In this document: one piece after another, positions 45,092-54,486 of the stretch
How positions within the stretch are numbered: the first letter of the stretch is position 1
Layout: the number at the start of each line of letters is the position of its first letter
Assembly: GCA_003153475.1 (NCBI GenBank)
Contig: PLYT01000094.1
Coordinates: forward strand, 1-56,812
Direction: 5' to 3'
From: Betaproteobacteria bacterium
Lineage (GTDB): Bacteria > Pseudomonadota > Gammaproteobacteria > Burkholderiales > Casimicrobiaceae
DNA: 56,812 nucleotides
Notes under the pieces: model-generated
Told to the model about the DNA's origin: nothing
The model's database searches: none
Seen by the model: the letters and a program-made list of their open reading frames with translations, nothing else
Program-made: the position numbers and the translations under genes

Positions 45092-45919
45092 TTAGCATGC
45101 TTCCACGGTACGGCGCATCTGCGCGAGGTAATCCAGTCCGGCGATGGCCCGAGGGCCATACCAAGAGGTCATCGCGCCGTCGATCAGCGTGACCGGCACT
45201 CGATGACCGCGGCTTGCAAGCGCCGCGGCCAGCGCGTCAACGTGTCTGTCCGTGAATGCATAAGGCTCGGTCGAAAGCAGGATCCGCTCGGCCTCGCGCC
45301 ACGCAGGCGCATCCTCCGCGAGCGTCGGATAGCGCGGCACCGAAATCGCCGGTACCGTCTGCCAGCGCGCCAGCGCCAGCATCGCCGACAGGTAAGTCGA
45401 GCGCGCCACCGTATACCAGGGCTCGCGCCAGACCAGGTAGAGCACCTTTTGGTCGGGAACGATGCTGACCGCGGCAAGCAAGGCATCCCGGGCCGCCACA
45501 TAGCGCGCCGCCAGCGCCTCGGCCTGCCTGCGCCGGCCGAAGATCGCCCCGAACATTCGGTACAGCTGCAGATTATCGTCGGGCGCCAGCGGATGGGTGA
45601 CGATCACGTGCGCGACTTTTGCGGCCAGCGCATCGAAGGTCTCGCGGCGGTTCTCGTCGATATTGACGACCACGTGCGTCGGCGCCAGGGCCAGGACCTT
45701 GTCGAGCGCAACGACCTTGGTGCCGCCCACCTTCGAAACCCGCCGCACCGCGTTGCGCGGATGGATGCAGAAACCGGTGCGGCCGACGACCTGGTTTCCC
45801 AGACCGAGCGCGAACAGCAGCTCGGTCAGGCTCGGCACCAGGCTGACGATGCGCGCGTCGGCTCCGGCGACCGGATGCACGACGCCGAGCGCATCGCGCC
45901 GCACGCTGTCGTCCGACAT
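45092..45919 (-). CDS. Cobalamin-binding-type periplasmic-binding-fold protein (BtuF-like)
   Basis: A 275-residue helical-backbone receptor of the BtuF/FhuD class. IVSLVPSLTELLFALGLGNQVVGRTGFCIHP is the family start and HVVVNIDENRRE follows. No signal peptide is present: the protein opens with charged residues (SDDSVRRDALG). Its start overlaps the SDR stop (TGATG), so an earlier start is unlikely. A cytoplasmic location, or an alternative export, is implied. No BtuCD permease or corrinoid gene is nearby, so vitamin B12 binding is inferred from family alone. Confidence 0.75.
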   Translation of the reverse strand: MSDDSVRRDALGVVHPVAGADARIVSLVPSLTELLFALGLGNQVVGRTGFCIHPRNAVRRVSKVGGTKVVALDKVLALAPTHVVVNIDENRRETFDALAAKVAHVIVTHPLAPDDNLQLYRMFGAIFGRRRQAEALAARYVAARDALLAAVSIVPDQKVLYLVWREPWYTVARSTYLSAMLALARWQTVPAISVPRYPTLAEDAPAWREAERILLSTEPYAFTDRHVDALAAALASRGHRVPVTLIDGAMTSWYGPRAIAGLDYLAQMRRTVEAC

Positions 45920-46680
45920 CAGGTCGATGCGCGCGGCTTGCGCAGCCTTTTCGCAAACAGCCGGTCATAGACGGGCCGCGGCATCAGCCGCAACACGCGG
46001 CCCAGGCATGCCATCTGCCAGGGCAGCACGTAAAAGCGCCGCCCGCGCGCGATGGCTCGGGCGATCAGCCGCGCGGCCTTGTCCGGCGCCAACAGGAACG
46101 GCATGCGATAGGGATTGTTGACCGTCATCGGCGTGGCGATGAAGCCGGGACAGATCGTGATGACGTCGACCCCGCTGCCGACGAGCTCGACGCGCAGGGC
46201 TTCGAGATAGCTTATCGCCGCCGCCTTCGACGCCGAATACGCTCCTGCGCCCGCCACGCCGCGAAAGCCTGCCACGCTTGCGATCCCGACCAGCTTCCCT
46301 CGTCGGGCCGCCCTCATGCCAGCGACAAAAGGCTGAAATGTGTGCACGATGCCGAGCACGTTGGTTTCGAGCACCGCGCGAAACGGCGCAAGGTCGGCGG
46401 CATGCTCGGTCAAGGTGCCGATCGAGATGCCGGCGTTGGCGATGACGATATCGGGTAGACCGAATCGCGCGACAAAATCTTGCGCCGCGGCGCCCAGCGC
46501 CGCCGCATCGCGCACGTCGCCGGCGTACCAGGCATGACGATCGGCATGCAGCATCGCGGCAAGACCGGCCGGTGCCGCGCGCCGACGCGCGTACAGGCCG
46601 AGCACCGCGCCTTTGCCCGCGTAGAACGCCGCCAGCGCCTCGCCGATGCCGCTGCTCGCGCCCGTGAGAAAGACGTTCAC
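45919..46680 (-). CDS. Short-chain dehydrogenase/reductase
   Basis: A 253-residue classical SDR. GTG 46680 is chosen because it begins with the Rossmann motif (NVFLTGASSGIGEAL). NADP loop TGASSGIG, NNAG-equivalent IANAGIS, catalytic Ser in GIASVAGF and the YSASK pair (Tyr-x3-Lys) are all present. The C terminus contains a hydrophobic, basic segment (FYVLPWQMACLGRVLRLMPRPVYDRLF) that may associate with the membrane, as in YciK/DltE-like SDRs. The substrate is unknown. It overlaps the BtuF-like gene and follows dsbA by 26 bases. Confidence 0.85.
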   Translation of the reverse strand: MNVFLTGASSGIGEALAAFYAGKGAVLGLYARRRAAPAGLAAMLHADRHAWYAGDVRDAAALGAAAQDFVARFGLPDIVIANAGISIGTLTEHAADLAPFRAVLETNVLGIVHTFQPFVAGMRAARRGKLVGIASVAGFRGVAGAGAYSASKAAAISYLEALRVELVGSGVDVITICPGFIATPMTVNNPYRMPFLLAPDKAARLIARAIARGRRFYVLPWQMACLGRVLRLMPRPVYDRLFAKRLRKPRAST

Positions 46681-46706
46681 GTGCGCGCCGCCGACTGCTG
46701 GAAACG

Positions 46707-47342
46707 CTAGGTTTTCGCCCGCTCGGCGCGAGCCTTGGCGATCAATACGTCGAGCGCCGCGGGCATCTCGGCGTGGCCGCCGATGCGATCCGATGCCGTG
46801 ATGAACTTGCCGTCGACGACGACAGTCGGCACCGATTGGATGTTGTACGTCTGCGCCAGCGCTATCGCCCGCTTCATTTTGCTGTCGATGCCGAAGGACG
46901 TGTATACGCTGGCGACCTTGGCGCGATCGAGTCCGTTGCTGGCAGCCCAGTCGAGAAACGTCTTGTCGTCCCAAAGCGCCTGGCCGTTGACGTGGATCGC
47001 CTTGAATACTTCGGGCGAAAGACGCTCCTCGCCCAGCGCGTCGAGCGTGTAATAGATCTTGGCCAGCGCCTTCCAGCGCTCCTGGAACATCACCGGCACG
47101 CGGCGGAACTGCACATCGGCAGGTGCGGTCTTGAACCAGTTCTGCAGGTAGGGCTCGAGGTCGCTGCAATGCGGGCAGCCATAGGAAAAGAATTCGATGA
47201 CCTCGATCTTCTTACCCGTTTCGACCGGCTGCGGCACCTTCAGCCGGGCGTAATTCTTGCCCTCGACCAGGTCGGCCGCGCCTGCGGTCGCGAACGAAAA
47301 CACGGCCAGAAAGCCGACTAGACACTGCGCGAATCGACGCAT
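46707..47342 (-). CDS. dsbA: Thiol:disulfide interchange protein DsbA
   Basis: A 211-residue periplasmic oxidase that forms disulfides in exported proteins and is recharged by DsbB. The signal peptide (RRFAQCLVGFLAVFSFATAGAA) is followed by the mature thioredoxin-fold domain with the active site C56-P-H-C59 and the cis-Pro in SVPTVVVDGK. A Cys in the signal peptide is unlikely to matter. GGAG precedes the ATG. Gene order argS-SPOR-dsbA is common in betaproteobacteria. No other dsb gene is nearby. Confidence 0.95.
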   Translation of the reverse strand: MRRFAQCLVGFLAVFSFATAGAADLVEGKNYARLKVPQPVETGKKIEVIEFFSYGCPHCSDLEPYLQNWFKTAPADVQFRRVPVMFQERWKALAKIYYTLDALGEERLSPEVFKAIHVNGQALWDDKTFLDWAASNGLDRAKVASVYTSFGIDSKMKRAIALAQTYNIQSVPTVVVDGKFITASDRIGGHAEMPAALDVLIAKARAERAKT

Positions 47343-47427
47343 CGCTGCTCCTGCGGAAAATGATCGGAAAGCGGTTATTGGGCTGGCCGGCGGCGCGGAA
47401 GTTCAACCGCAGCCGGCCGGCCGATGC

Positions 47428-48048
47428 TCATGGATTCTTGATCACCGCGACATCGAACCCGCTCTTGCCGAGCTCGGCTTTGACGTGATTGACTTCGTCG
47501 GTGTTGTCGAACGGTCCCATCCGCACGCGATAGCGCACACCCTGGTCAGGCACGGTCGCGGACTGGACCGCGGCTTCCCAGCCGGCGAGCGCGAGACGCG
47601 CTTTCAGGCTTTCGGCATCCGATTCGCTGGCAAACGCTCCGGCCTGCAGCCACATGCGATCGGCGGGCTTGGTTGCGGCGGCCAGCGCGGCCTTGGCGAC
47701 GGCGTCCGGCGCTGTCTTGTCGCCGAGGCGTTCGGTCGCCTTGTCGGCAGATTTGCGCTCGGGCGCGAGCCGGGGTTCTTCGGCGCCGGGGAGGATCTTG
47801 TAGAAGTCGAAGCGCGGCTTGTCGGGCGCGGACGCGACGGGCGGCAGGTCGGTCTTGTTGCCCCGCGCCGCATCCCTGGCCGCGGCGGGGACCGGCACGG
47901 AAAATCCCGATCGGCCGAGGTAGAACGCGACGGCGGCGGCGATCGCCAGCCCGAGGATCAGGCCGACGAATATGCCGAGCACGACGCCGCCACGCATCGA
48001 TCGGCGCACCCGGCCGACGCGGAGTTTTCTGGTTTGTGCGAATTTCAT
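47428..48048 (-). CDS. SPOR-domain membrane protein (FtsN-like)
   Basis: A 206-residue bitopic inner-membrane protein: basic cytoplasmic tail ([17 protein letters not shown]), one hydrophobic segment at about residues 22-45, a Pro/Ala/Lys-rich linker, and a C-terminal SPOR domain (about 130-206, beginning [17 protein letters not shown]). SPOR domains bind denuded glycan strands at the division septum. It is translationally coupled to argS (4-base overlap). The short form lacks the three juxtamembrane helices clear in enteric FtsN, so it may instead be one of several SPOR proteins. Confidence 0.85.
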   Translation of the reverse strand: MKFAQTRKLRVGRVRRSMRGGVVLGIFVGLILGLAIAAAVAFYLGRSGFSVPVPAAARDAARGNKTDLPPVASAPDKPRFDFYKILPGAEEPRLAPERKSADKATERLGDKTAPDAVAKAALAAATKPADRMWLQAGAFASESDAESLKARLALAGWEAAVQSATVPDQGVRYRVRMGPFDNTDEVNHVKAELGKSGFDVAVIKNP

Positions 48049-49733
48049 CGATCCATATCTTCGTGGTTCGGTGCTTCCTTGCGCATCGCTTCGGGCGCAC
48101 TGACGCCCAGCATCGCGAGCCCGTTTCGTATCACCTGTCCGACGGCGACGACCAGCGCCAGGCGCGCCTTGCGCAAAACCGGCTCGTCGACGAGGAACTG
48201 CTCCGCATTATAGTAGCTGTGAAATTCAGCCGCCAATTCCTTCAGATAGAAGGTCACCAGATGCGGCGCCAGCTCGCGCGCCGCGACGGCCAGCTCCTCC
48301 GGAAAATCGGCGAGGCGATTCAACAGCGCCTGCTCGTACGCACTCTGCAGTGGGGAGAGATCCGCATCGCGCAGCGCCTCCGCCGCGCTCGCGACGCTGA
48401 TTCCCGCCTTATCGAGCACGCTGCAAACGCGCGCGTGCGCGTACTGCACGTAATAGACCGGGTTTTCCTCGCTTTGCGAGCGCGCCAGGTCGACGTCGAA
48501 CGTCAGCTGTGAATCGGACTTGCGGAGCAGGAAAAAGAAACGCACCGCATCGCGGCCGACTTCGTCGATCAACTCGCGCAGCGTGACGCCGCTTCCGGCA
48601 CGCTTGCTGAGCTTCACTTCTTCGCCGCCGCGCATTACCAGCACCATCTGGTGCATCACGTAGTCGGGATATCCGCTCGGGATGCCGATGCCCAGCGCCT
48701 GCAACCCGGCGCGCACCCGCGACAGCGAGCCGCCATGGTCGGCGCCCAGCTCGGTGATCGCGCGCGTGTAGCCGCGCTGCCACTTGGTAACGTGGTAGGC
48801 GATGTCGGGAACGAAATAGGTGTAGCTTCCGTCCGACTTGCGCATTACGCGGTCCTTGTCGTCGCCGTACTCGGTGGTCTTGAGCCACAGCGCGCCTTCG
48901 TGCTCGTAAGTCTTGCCCGCCGCGGTCAACGCCTGCACGGTGCTGTCGAGGAGCCCATCGTCGTAGATCGACGACTCCAGATAATAGTGATCGAAGCGGA
49001 TACCGAATGCCGCCAGATCGGCGTCCTGCTCGCGGCGCAATATCGCGACTGCGAAGCGGCGGATCGCCTCCAGATCGTCAGCGGCGCGATCGCCCGGATG
49101 CGCAGCGGTGTAGTCGCGCGCAATCTCCCGGATGTACTCGCCCTGGTAGCCGTCGGCGGGGAAACCCACCGCGATGCCCTGCGCTTCCCGAATCCGTGCC
49201 TGGACCGACAGGGCGAGATTCGTGATCTGCGCACCGGCGTCGTTGTAGTAGAACTCGCGACTCACCGAAAAGCCCTGCGCGGCGAGCAGGCGCGCGATCG
49301 CATCGCCGACGGCTGCGCCGCGGCCGTGGCCGACATGCAGCGGACCGGTCGGGTTGGCCGAGACGAATTCGACGATCACCTTTTCGCCGCCGCCTCGGGT
49401 TGAACTCCCGTAGCGATCGCCTTCGCGCAGCACCCGCGCGACGACCGACTGCCGCGCGGCGTCGGAGACGAACAGGTTGACGAATCCCGCGCCGGCGACT
49501 TCGGCGCGGGCGAGCAGCGGCGATCGCGGCAGTGCTGCCAGCAGATCGCCCGCGAGCTCGCGCGGGTTGCGTTTCAGCGCCTTGGCGAGCTGCAGCGCGA
49601 CGTTGGTCGAGTAATCGCCATGCCGGGCCTGCTTCGGCCGCTCGAGCACGATCGCCGGAGGCGCTTCGCCAGGTGCGATCTGGGCGATGACCTGGGCGAG
49701 CATCGCTGACAGTTCGGTTTTGAGTTGAGCCAA
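48045..49733 (-). CDS. argS: Arginyl-tRNA synthetase
   Basis: A 562-residue class I synthetase charging tRNA-Arg. The HIGH motif is [13 protein letters not shown] (about residue 130) and the KMSK-like motif is [10 protein letters not shown] (about 350). N-terminal tRNA D-loop domain and C-terminal anticodon domain ([13 protein letters not shown]) are normal. I start at TTG 49733, which gives the expected length (562, with [12 protein letters not shown] first); ATG 49703 would shorten it by ten residues. Neither has a clear ribosome site. A TATAAT -10 lies 28 bases ahead. It overlaps the SPOR gene by four bases. Confidence 0.95.
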   Translation of the reverse strand: MAQLKTELSAMLAQVIAQIAPGEAPPAIVLERPKQARHGDYSTNVALQLAKALKRNPRELAGDLLAALPRSPLLARAEVAGAGFVNLFVSDAARQSVVARVLREGDRYGSSTRGGGEKVIVEFVSANPTGPLHVGHGRGAAVGDAIARLLAAQGFSVSREFYYNDAGAQITNLALSVQARIREAQGIAVGFPADGYQGEYIREIARDYTAAHPGDRAADDLEAIRRFAVAILRREQDADLAAFGIRFDHYYLESSIYDDGLLDSTVQALTAAGKTYEHEGALWLKTTEYGDDKDRVMRKSDGSYTYFVPDIAYHVTKWQRGYTRAITELGADHGGSLSRVRAGLQALGIGIPSGYPDYVMHQMVLVMRGGEEVKLSKRAGSGVTLRELIDEVGRDAVRFFFLLRKSDSQLTFDVDLARSQSEENPVYYVQYAHARVCSVLDKAGISVASAAEALRDADLSPLQSAYEQALLNRLADFPEELAVAARELAPHLVTFYLKELAAEFHSYYNAEQFLVDEPVLRKARLALVVAVGQVIRNGLAMLGVSAPEAMRKEAPNHEDMDR

Positions 49734-49760
49734 GGCTTGCTGCTGCGGGGCAAACTGCGA

Positions 49761-49766
49761 ATTATA
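49761..49766 (-). promoter_or_regulatory. Candidate -10 box for argS
   Basis: The minus strand reads GCGCTATAATTCGC, an exact TATAAT in the 68-base priA-argS gap. No good -35 is seen; expected start of transcription is about 20 bases before the TTG start. Confidence 0.5.
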
Positions 49767-49801
49767 GCGCTCCGCTCGCGCCCGAGACGATAGCGTGCCG
49801 G

Positions 49802-51973
49802 TCAGCCGAATCCCAGCGGATCGACGTCGAGCGTCCACCGCACGCGGCGTTCGGCCAGTTGCTCGAGCTCCGCGCGCCAATGCGGCAGGAATGCCTGCAA
49901 CGCGGCGCGATCGCGGCTTTGCACCAGCACCTGCGCGCGTTCCAATCCTGCCCGGCGCGGCAGCGCCGCGGGAACCGGAGAATAGACTTCGCATGCATCC
50001 GCTGCCGCGGCGGCAAGCTCCCGGCCCCGATCCGACGCGGCGGCCAGGAATGCCTGCAGCGCTTCGGGCGATCGCGCCTCGCCCAGGAGCAGCGCCAGAT
50101 GCGCGAACGGCGGCAAGCCGAGCGACTCGCGCTCGGCGAGCAGCGTCGTCGCGAAGCGGTCGAAATCGTGGGCCGCGAGCGCGACATACAGCGGGTGTTG
50201 CGGAAAATCGGTCTGCACCAGCACTTCGCCCGGCAGATGCCTGCGACCAGCTCGGCCCGCCACCTGCTCGAGCAGCGCGAAAAGGCGCTCGGTCGCACGA
50301 AATTCGCCGCTGTAGAGCGCATTGTCGGCGCCGAGGACGCCGACCAAGGTGAGCCGCGCGAAGTCGTGTCCCTTGGCCAGCATCTGCGTGCCGACCAGGA
50401 TGTCGACTTCGCCCGCATCGATCGCATCGCGCATCGCCGCGAACGCGCTTTTGCCGTGGGTGCTGTCCCGATCGATGCGCAGGACCCTCGCGGCAGGATA
50501 GAGATCCGCCAGGGCTCGCTCGAGGCGCTGAGTGCCCGATCCTTGTGGCATGAGATCCTGATTGCCGCACTCCGGACAGGCGCGCGGCAGCGCTTCGGCG
50601 TGGCCGCAATGATGACAGCGCAGCCCTGCCGTTTCGCGGTGCACGACCAGCCTCGCCGCGCAACGCGGGCATGGCGCTTCCCATCCGCAGCCGGGACAAA
50701 GCAGCGCGGGCGCGTAGCCCCGGCGGTTGATGAACAGCAACGACTGCTCGCGCCGCGCCAGGCGCGCGCCGATCGCCTCCTGCAGCGCCGGCCCGATGCC
50801 TTCGATCGTGCCCGCTGCGCGCGTGGGCACCAAGCGCACCTGCGGCAGCGCCGTCTGCGCCGTGGCACGCAGCGGCAACCTGAGCCAGCGATAGCGTCCC
50901 CGCATCGCCTGGGCGTACGTTTCCAGCGACGGCGTCGCGCTGCCGAGGATCACCGGGACGTCACGCCGGCTGGCCCGATAGATCGCCACGTCGCGAGCGT
51001 GATAACGAACGCCCTCGTGCTGCTTGAACGACGTGTCATGCTCCTCGTCGACAACGATCAGGCCCAAATGTGGCGCCGGCGCGAACACGGCAAGCCGCGT
51101 GCCCACGATCAGCTGCGCCTCGCCGCTGGCCGCTGCCAGCCATTGGCGGCGCCGTTCCGACGGGCCGAGGCGGCTGTGCAGCATCGCGATGCGCGCACCT
51201 GGAAGCGCGGCGACGATTCGCCGCTCGAGCTGCGGCGTCAGGCCGATTTCGGGAACGAGCAGCAGCGCCTGGCGGCCGGCGCGGATGACCGTGGCGGCCG
51301 CCTCGAGGTAGATAGCGGTCTTGCCGCTGCCGGTCACGCCCTGCAGGAGCGAAGCCTGAAAGCGCACCGGGTCAGGGATCGCGGCAGCCAGTGCGGAGCG
51401 CTGATCGGGATTGAGCTCGAGCGCGTCCGGTGGCGCGTCCGCCTTCTCTGACATCGGCTCGACCCATCCATCGCGGCGCCAGGCGGCGAGCGTCCGCCAA
51501 GCGTGCGCGCCCAGCGCCCGGATCTCGGCGGTCGATGCGCCCCTGGCGGACCCGAGCAGTGAGCGCATCGCGACGCCGCGACTTCGCGCGCCCGCAAGTG
51601 CTTCGTGGCCTGAAGCAGTCAACCGGTAGCGCGCGGCCATCGGCACACGGCCCGTGGGTTCTGCTACCAGCGGCGGCAGCATCTGTGCCAGGCACTGCCC
51701 GATTGGCTGCTGGTAATACGCGGCAACGAAGGATGCGAGATCGATCAGATCGTTAGGCAACGGCGGAACGTCGGCGACAATCTGGTCGATCGGCAGCAAT
51801 CGATCGGGAGCCACGTCGCTCTTGTCGGCGAGTTCGACCGCAACACCGGGCAGCGAGCGCGCGCCGAGCTTGACGACCAGAACGCTGCCGCGGCTCACGG
51901 CAAGTCCGGCAGGAAGCCAGTAGTCGAACAAACGATGCGCTGCAACCGGCAACGCCACGCGAACGATGGCCAG
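49802..51973 (-). CDS. priA: Primosomal protein N' (replication restart helicase)
   Basis: An SF2 helicase of about 723 residues that reloads DnaB at stalled forks. Walker A GVTGSGKT lies near residues 212-219, the DEEH box near 309-312, and the eight zinc-site Cys in [13 protein letters not shown]...CHHCGH...CPECG. The N terminus is unusual. In-frame ATG/GTG/TTG codons are absent between an upstream stop (TGA at 52016-52018) and GTG 51958, which has no ribosome site and loses the first DNA-binding strand residues. CTG 51973 has AGGGAG five bases ahead and yields [10 protein letters not shown], matching the family. I therefore place the start there; the GTG remains the fallback. Confidence 0.93.
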   Translation of the reverse strand: MAIVRVALPVAAHRLFDYWLPAGLAVSRGSVLVVKLGARSLPGVAVELADKSDVAPDRLLPIDQIVADVPPLPNDLIDLASFVAAYYQQPIGQCLAQMLPPLVAEPTGRVPMAARYRLTASGHEALAGARSRGVAMRSLLGSARGASTAEIRALGAHAWRTLAAWRRDGWVEPMSEKADAPPDALELNPDQRSALAAAIPDPVRFQASLLQGVTGSGKTAIYLEAAATVIRAGRQALLLVPEIGLTPQLERRIVAALPGARIAMLHSRLGPSERRRQWLAAASGEAQLIVGTRLAVFAPAPHLGLIVVDEEHDTSFKQHEGVRYHARDVAIYRASRRDVPVILGSATPSLETYAQAMRGRYRWLRLPLRATAQTALPQVRLVPTRAAGTIEGIGPALQEAIGARLARREQSLLFINRRGYAPALLCPGCGWEAPCPRCAARLVVHRETAGLRCHHCGHAEALPRACPECGNQDLMPQGSGTQRLERALADLYPAARVLRIDRDSTHGKSAFAAMRDAIDAGEVDILVGTQMLAKGHDFARLTLVGVLGADNALYSGEFRATERLFALLEQVAGRAGRRHLPGEVLVQTDFPQHPLYVALAAHDFDRFATTLLAERESLGLPPFAHLALLLGEARSPEALQAFLAAASDRGRELAAAAADACEVYSPVPAALPRRAGLERAQVLVQSRDRAALQAFLPHWRAELEQLAERRVRWTLDVDPLGFG

Positions 51974-52019
51974 TGCTACTCCCTGCCGGGACGCGACGCG
52001 AAAACCGGCGCATCGTCAC

Positions 52020-52328
52020 AACTTGTAGACTTCTGAATCATCAGGAATTCCTGCAGGATTAGGCTCCAAGTCATTCTTTTTAAAATGTTCATTCGCGAGA
52101 GAAACGATGTGGACAATTCTGTGAGTAACTTACCGGGCGCGAACGGCCTGCCATGGCGCGCTGGCTGCAGCGGGTATTGAAAACTGCGGAGGACAGCCAG
52201 TAAAAACTGACAATAATCAGCCGCTTACCCAAGCACCGCCCAACAACACGCCGTTCACCGTCCGGCCGGGTAGCTACCGGCGATATTGTGCATAAGTATC
52301 GGCGGTGGCATGCGAGTTGCCGCGTTGG
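52020..52328. other. AT-richer gap priA-hemE with DnaA-box-like words
   Basis: No convincing gene. It contains TGTGGACAA (52108-52116), TGTGAGTAA (52120-52128) and TGTGCATAA (52287-52295), each one or two bases from the DnaA box TGTGGATAA and all in one orientation, plus AT-rich runs at 52071-52095 (TCATTCTTTTTAAAATG) and 52201-52218. It could be simply the priA promoter region; an origin-like or DnaA-titration role is only a hypothesis. dnaA, dnaN, rnpA and parAB are not in the window. Confidence 0.35.
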
Positions 52329-53444
52329 TCAATGCCCTGAAGATCCAGTCCCGGCGCGGCTTGCAGCCGATTGACCTACGGCGGCCGGCCTGCGCCGCGA
52401 ACGCGAATCCTGGTGCACGAATTCGACCAAGGCAGCGACGTTGTCTGGCGGCGTCGACGGGACGATGCCATGGCCCAGATTGAAAATGAATCCCGGTGAG
52501 GTGCCGGCGGCGTCCAGAATTGCCGAGGCTTGCGTGCGCACGACGTCCGGCGTGGCGAGCAGCGCCAACGGATCGAGGTTGCCCTGCAAGGCGACGCGCG
52601 TGCCGACCCGGGTCCGCGCCGCCCCGATGTCGGTCATCCAGTCGACGCCGACCGCCGAGCAGCCGGTATCGGCGATCCGTTCCAGCCACTGGCCGCCGCC
52701 CTTGGTGAACACGATCGTCGGCGTCGCGACGCCGCTCGCCCGCCGCACGCGGTCGAGCACCGTCCGGATGTAGGCCAGAGAAAAATGACCGTACGAGTCG
52801 CTGGTCAACAGCCCGCCCCACGTGTCGAACACCATCAGTACGTCGGCGCCGTGCGCGACCTGTTGCGCAAGATAGGCAGCGACCGCTTCGGCGTTGACCG
52901 AAAGAATGCGATGCAACAGGTCGGGGCGCGCATAGAGCATGCGTCGCACGCGCGCAAAATCCGTGCTGCCGCCGCCTTCGATCATGTAGCAGGCAAGCGT
53001 AAAGGGGCTGCCGGCGAAGCCGATCAGCGGCACCTTGCCCGCCAGCTCGCGCTTGATCGCTGCAACGGCGTCGTAGACGTAACGCAGGCGCTCGGGATCG
53101 GGCACGGCGAGACTCGCCACCGCTTGTTCGTCGACCAGTGGCCGCGAAAAACGCGGGCCTTCGCCTTCGACGAAATGCAGGCCCAGCCCCATCGCATCGG
53201 GAACGGTCAGAATGTCGGAAAACAGAATCGCCGCGTCGAGCGCAAAGCGCGCGAGCGGCTGCAACGTGACCTCGGCGGCCAGATCGGGATCGGTGCATAG
53301 CGCCATGAAGCTGCCGGCGCGCGCACGCGTCGCGTTGTACTCGGGAAGATAGCGGCCGGCCTGCCGCATCAGCCAGATCGGCGTGTACTCGGTCGGCTCC
53401 CGCCTTAATGCGCGCAGCAGCGTGTCGTTTTGCGGTGGGTTCAT
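52329..53444 (-). CDS. hemE: Uroporphyrinogen decarboxylase
   Basis: A 371-residue TIM-barrel enzyme that removes the four acetate carboxyls of uroporphyrinogen III to form coproporphyrinogen III in heme synthesis. The substrate-binding signature is [14 protein letters not shown] (about residues 23-36), with the late [12 protein letters not shown] and central [19 protein letters not shown] segments. The family usually ends soon after the last helix, about 355 residues. Here an Arg/Ser/Ala-rich tail (from about residue 345) adds roughly 20 residues with no known role. A TACAAT -10 candidate lies about 65 bases upstream. Confidence 0.96.
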   Translation of the reverse strand: MNPPQNDTLLRALRREPTEYTPIWLMRQAGRYLPEYNATRARAGSFMALCTDPDLAAEVTLQPLARFALDAAILFSDILTVPDAMGLGLHFVEGEGPRFSRPLVDEQAVASLAVPDPERLRYVYDAVAAIKRELAGKVPLIGFAGSPFTLACYMIEGGGSTDFARVRRMLYARPDLLHRILSVNAEAVAAYLAQQVAHGADVLMVFDTWGGLLTSDSYGHFSLAYIRTVLDRVRRASGVATPTIVFTKGGGQWLERIADTGCSAVGVDWMTDIGAARTRVGTRVALQGNLDPLALLATPDVVRTQASAILDAAGTSPGFIFNLGHGIVPSTPPDNVAALVEFVHQDSRSRRRPAAVGQSAASRAGTGSSGH

Positions 53445-53506
53445 CCGGAAACCTGGCGTTGGATTTTAGTCGCCGTGACGGCGGCGGACCTGCGTGCTCG
53501 GCCGCT

Positions 53507-53512
53507 ATTGTA
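53507..53512 (-). promoter_or_regulatory. Candidate -10 box for hemE
   Basis: The minus strand reads CTCTACAATAGCGG in the 145-base gap between the Kdo hydroxylase gene and hemE. No strong -35; -10 only. Confidence 0.35.
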
Positions 53513-53589
53513 GAGCCGAATGGCGACGGATCGCCTCTGCCGAACCGTTGCGTCGCCGGGCGATGCGCCGATCTTGCGATTCCGCCGCT

Positions 53590-54477
53590 TCAGCGGGCCG
53601 CCGCGAGCGCGCGGCCGCAAAGCCGTTCCAGGATCGCCAGCGGCGATCGCTCGCGGTCGTATAGCGCGGTCAACGGAAGATCGATCGTCTGCTCGAGCAT
53701 GTACTGGCCCGACATGGCAGCATGCATGACCTGGTCGGAAAAGCACAGCCACGTCGTACCCGGCGCAAAGCGCACGACCTGCTGCGTGCAATTCGCCTGG
53801 TAGGCGAGATCGCGTTTGGCGCCGTCGTGCAGACCGAGCATCAGATGGTCGTAGGGGCTGCGCAGGCCCTTGGTGACGTGCAGCGCCGACAGCCACCGCG
53901 CCTCACCGGGGATCTGGCGGCGAACGCCCGGCAGGAAACGGCGCGCAACCGCTTCGAAGCTTTCGCCGACTCTCCACACCCGATCCTCGTCCGGGCTTAC
54001 GTTGCAGAACACGCGCAGGATGCGCTCGCCCTGGTTCGGACGCGACGGAAATGCATCGACGTGCAGGCGTGAGTCGTCCTTGCGCCAGGAGACCGCGCGG
54101 CCAACGGCGGGTTGCGGCCGGAAACTCGTGCGCGCGCGGCGGACATGCGGCGCGTAACGGGGAAACAGCGTCGTGACCAGCGTCGAAGCTTCGGCGGCGA
54201 ACCGCGCGACCATGCGCGACAGCGCCGCGAGCTCGTCGGCCGAGCCGCGCGCGCCCTTGAGCTTGCCACGGTCGAAGCTGATGTTTTTTGCCCTGCCGTC
54301 GGACCAGCGCGGCGACAGGAAGCGTTGTTCGTCGGCGGCCAGCGGGAAGGCAAGGCGGGGCAAGACGAGCACGCCGCCGCCTTCGAGCGTCCGGACCGCC
54401 AGGTCTTGCGCATCGGCGGCGAGCGCGGGCGCCCAGCTCGCGGCGTCGAGCGCGACGATATCGGTCATATCGGTCAT
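53590..54477 (-). CDS. kdoO: Kdo hydroxylase family Fe(II)/2-oxoglutarate dioxygenase
   Basis: A 295-residue cupin-type dioxygenase of the family that converts Kdo in LPS to Ko (3-hydroxylated Kdo) in Burkholderia and Yersinia. The iron triad is H139-x-D141 (LHVDAFPSRP) with distal His252 (DQVMHAAM). NISFDRGKLKGARG and CTQQVVRFAPGTTWLCFSD are family hallmarks. No signal peptide, consistent with a cytoplasmic reaction on lipid A-Kdo before export by MsbA. It lies 9 bases after gltD, 44 kb away from the LPS block in this window. The modification would alter the outer-membrane charge. Confidence 0.88.
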   Translation of the reverse strand: MTDMTDIVALDAASWAPALAADAQDLAVRTLEGGGVLVLPRLAFPLAADEQRFLSPRWSDGRAKNISFDRGKLKGARGSADELAALSRMVARFAAEASTLVTTLFPRYAPHVRRARTSFRPQPAVGRAVSWRKDDSRLHVDAFPSRPNQGERILRVFCNVSPDEDRVWRVGESFEAVARRFLPGVRRQIPGEARWLSALHVTKGLRSPYDHLMLGLHDGAKRDLAYQANCTQQVVRFAPGTTWLCFSDQVMHAAMSGQYMLEQTIDLPLTALYDRERSPLAILERLCGRALAAAR

Positions 54478-54486
54478 CGGGCGAAA

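Noticed and set aside
45085..45093. Run of eight T at the end of the GDSL remnant
   Set aside because: No stable stem precedes it, so I do not call a terminator.
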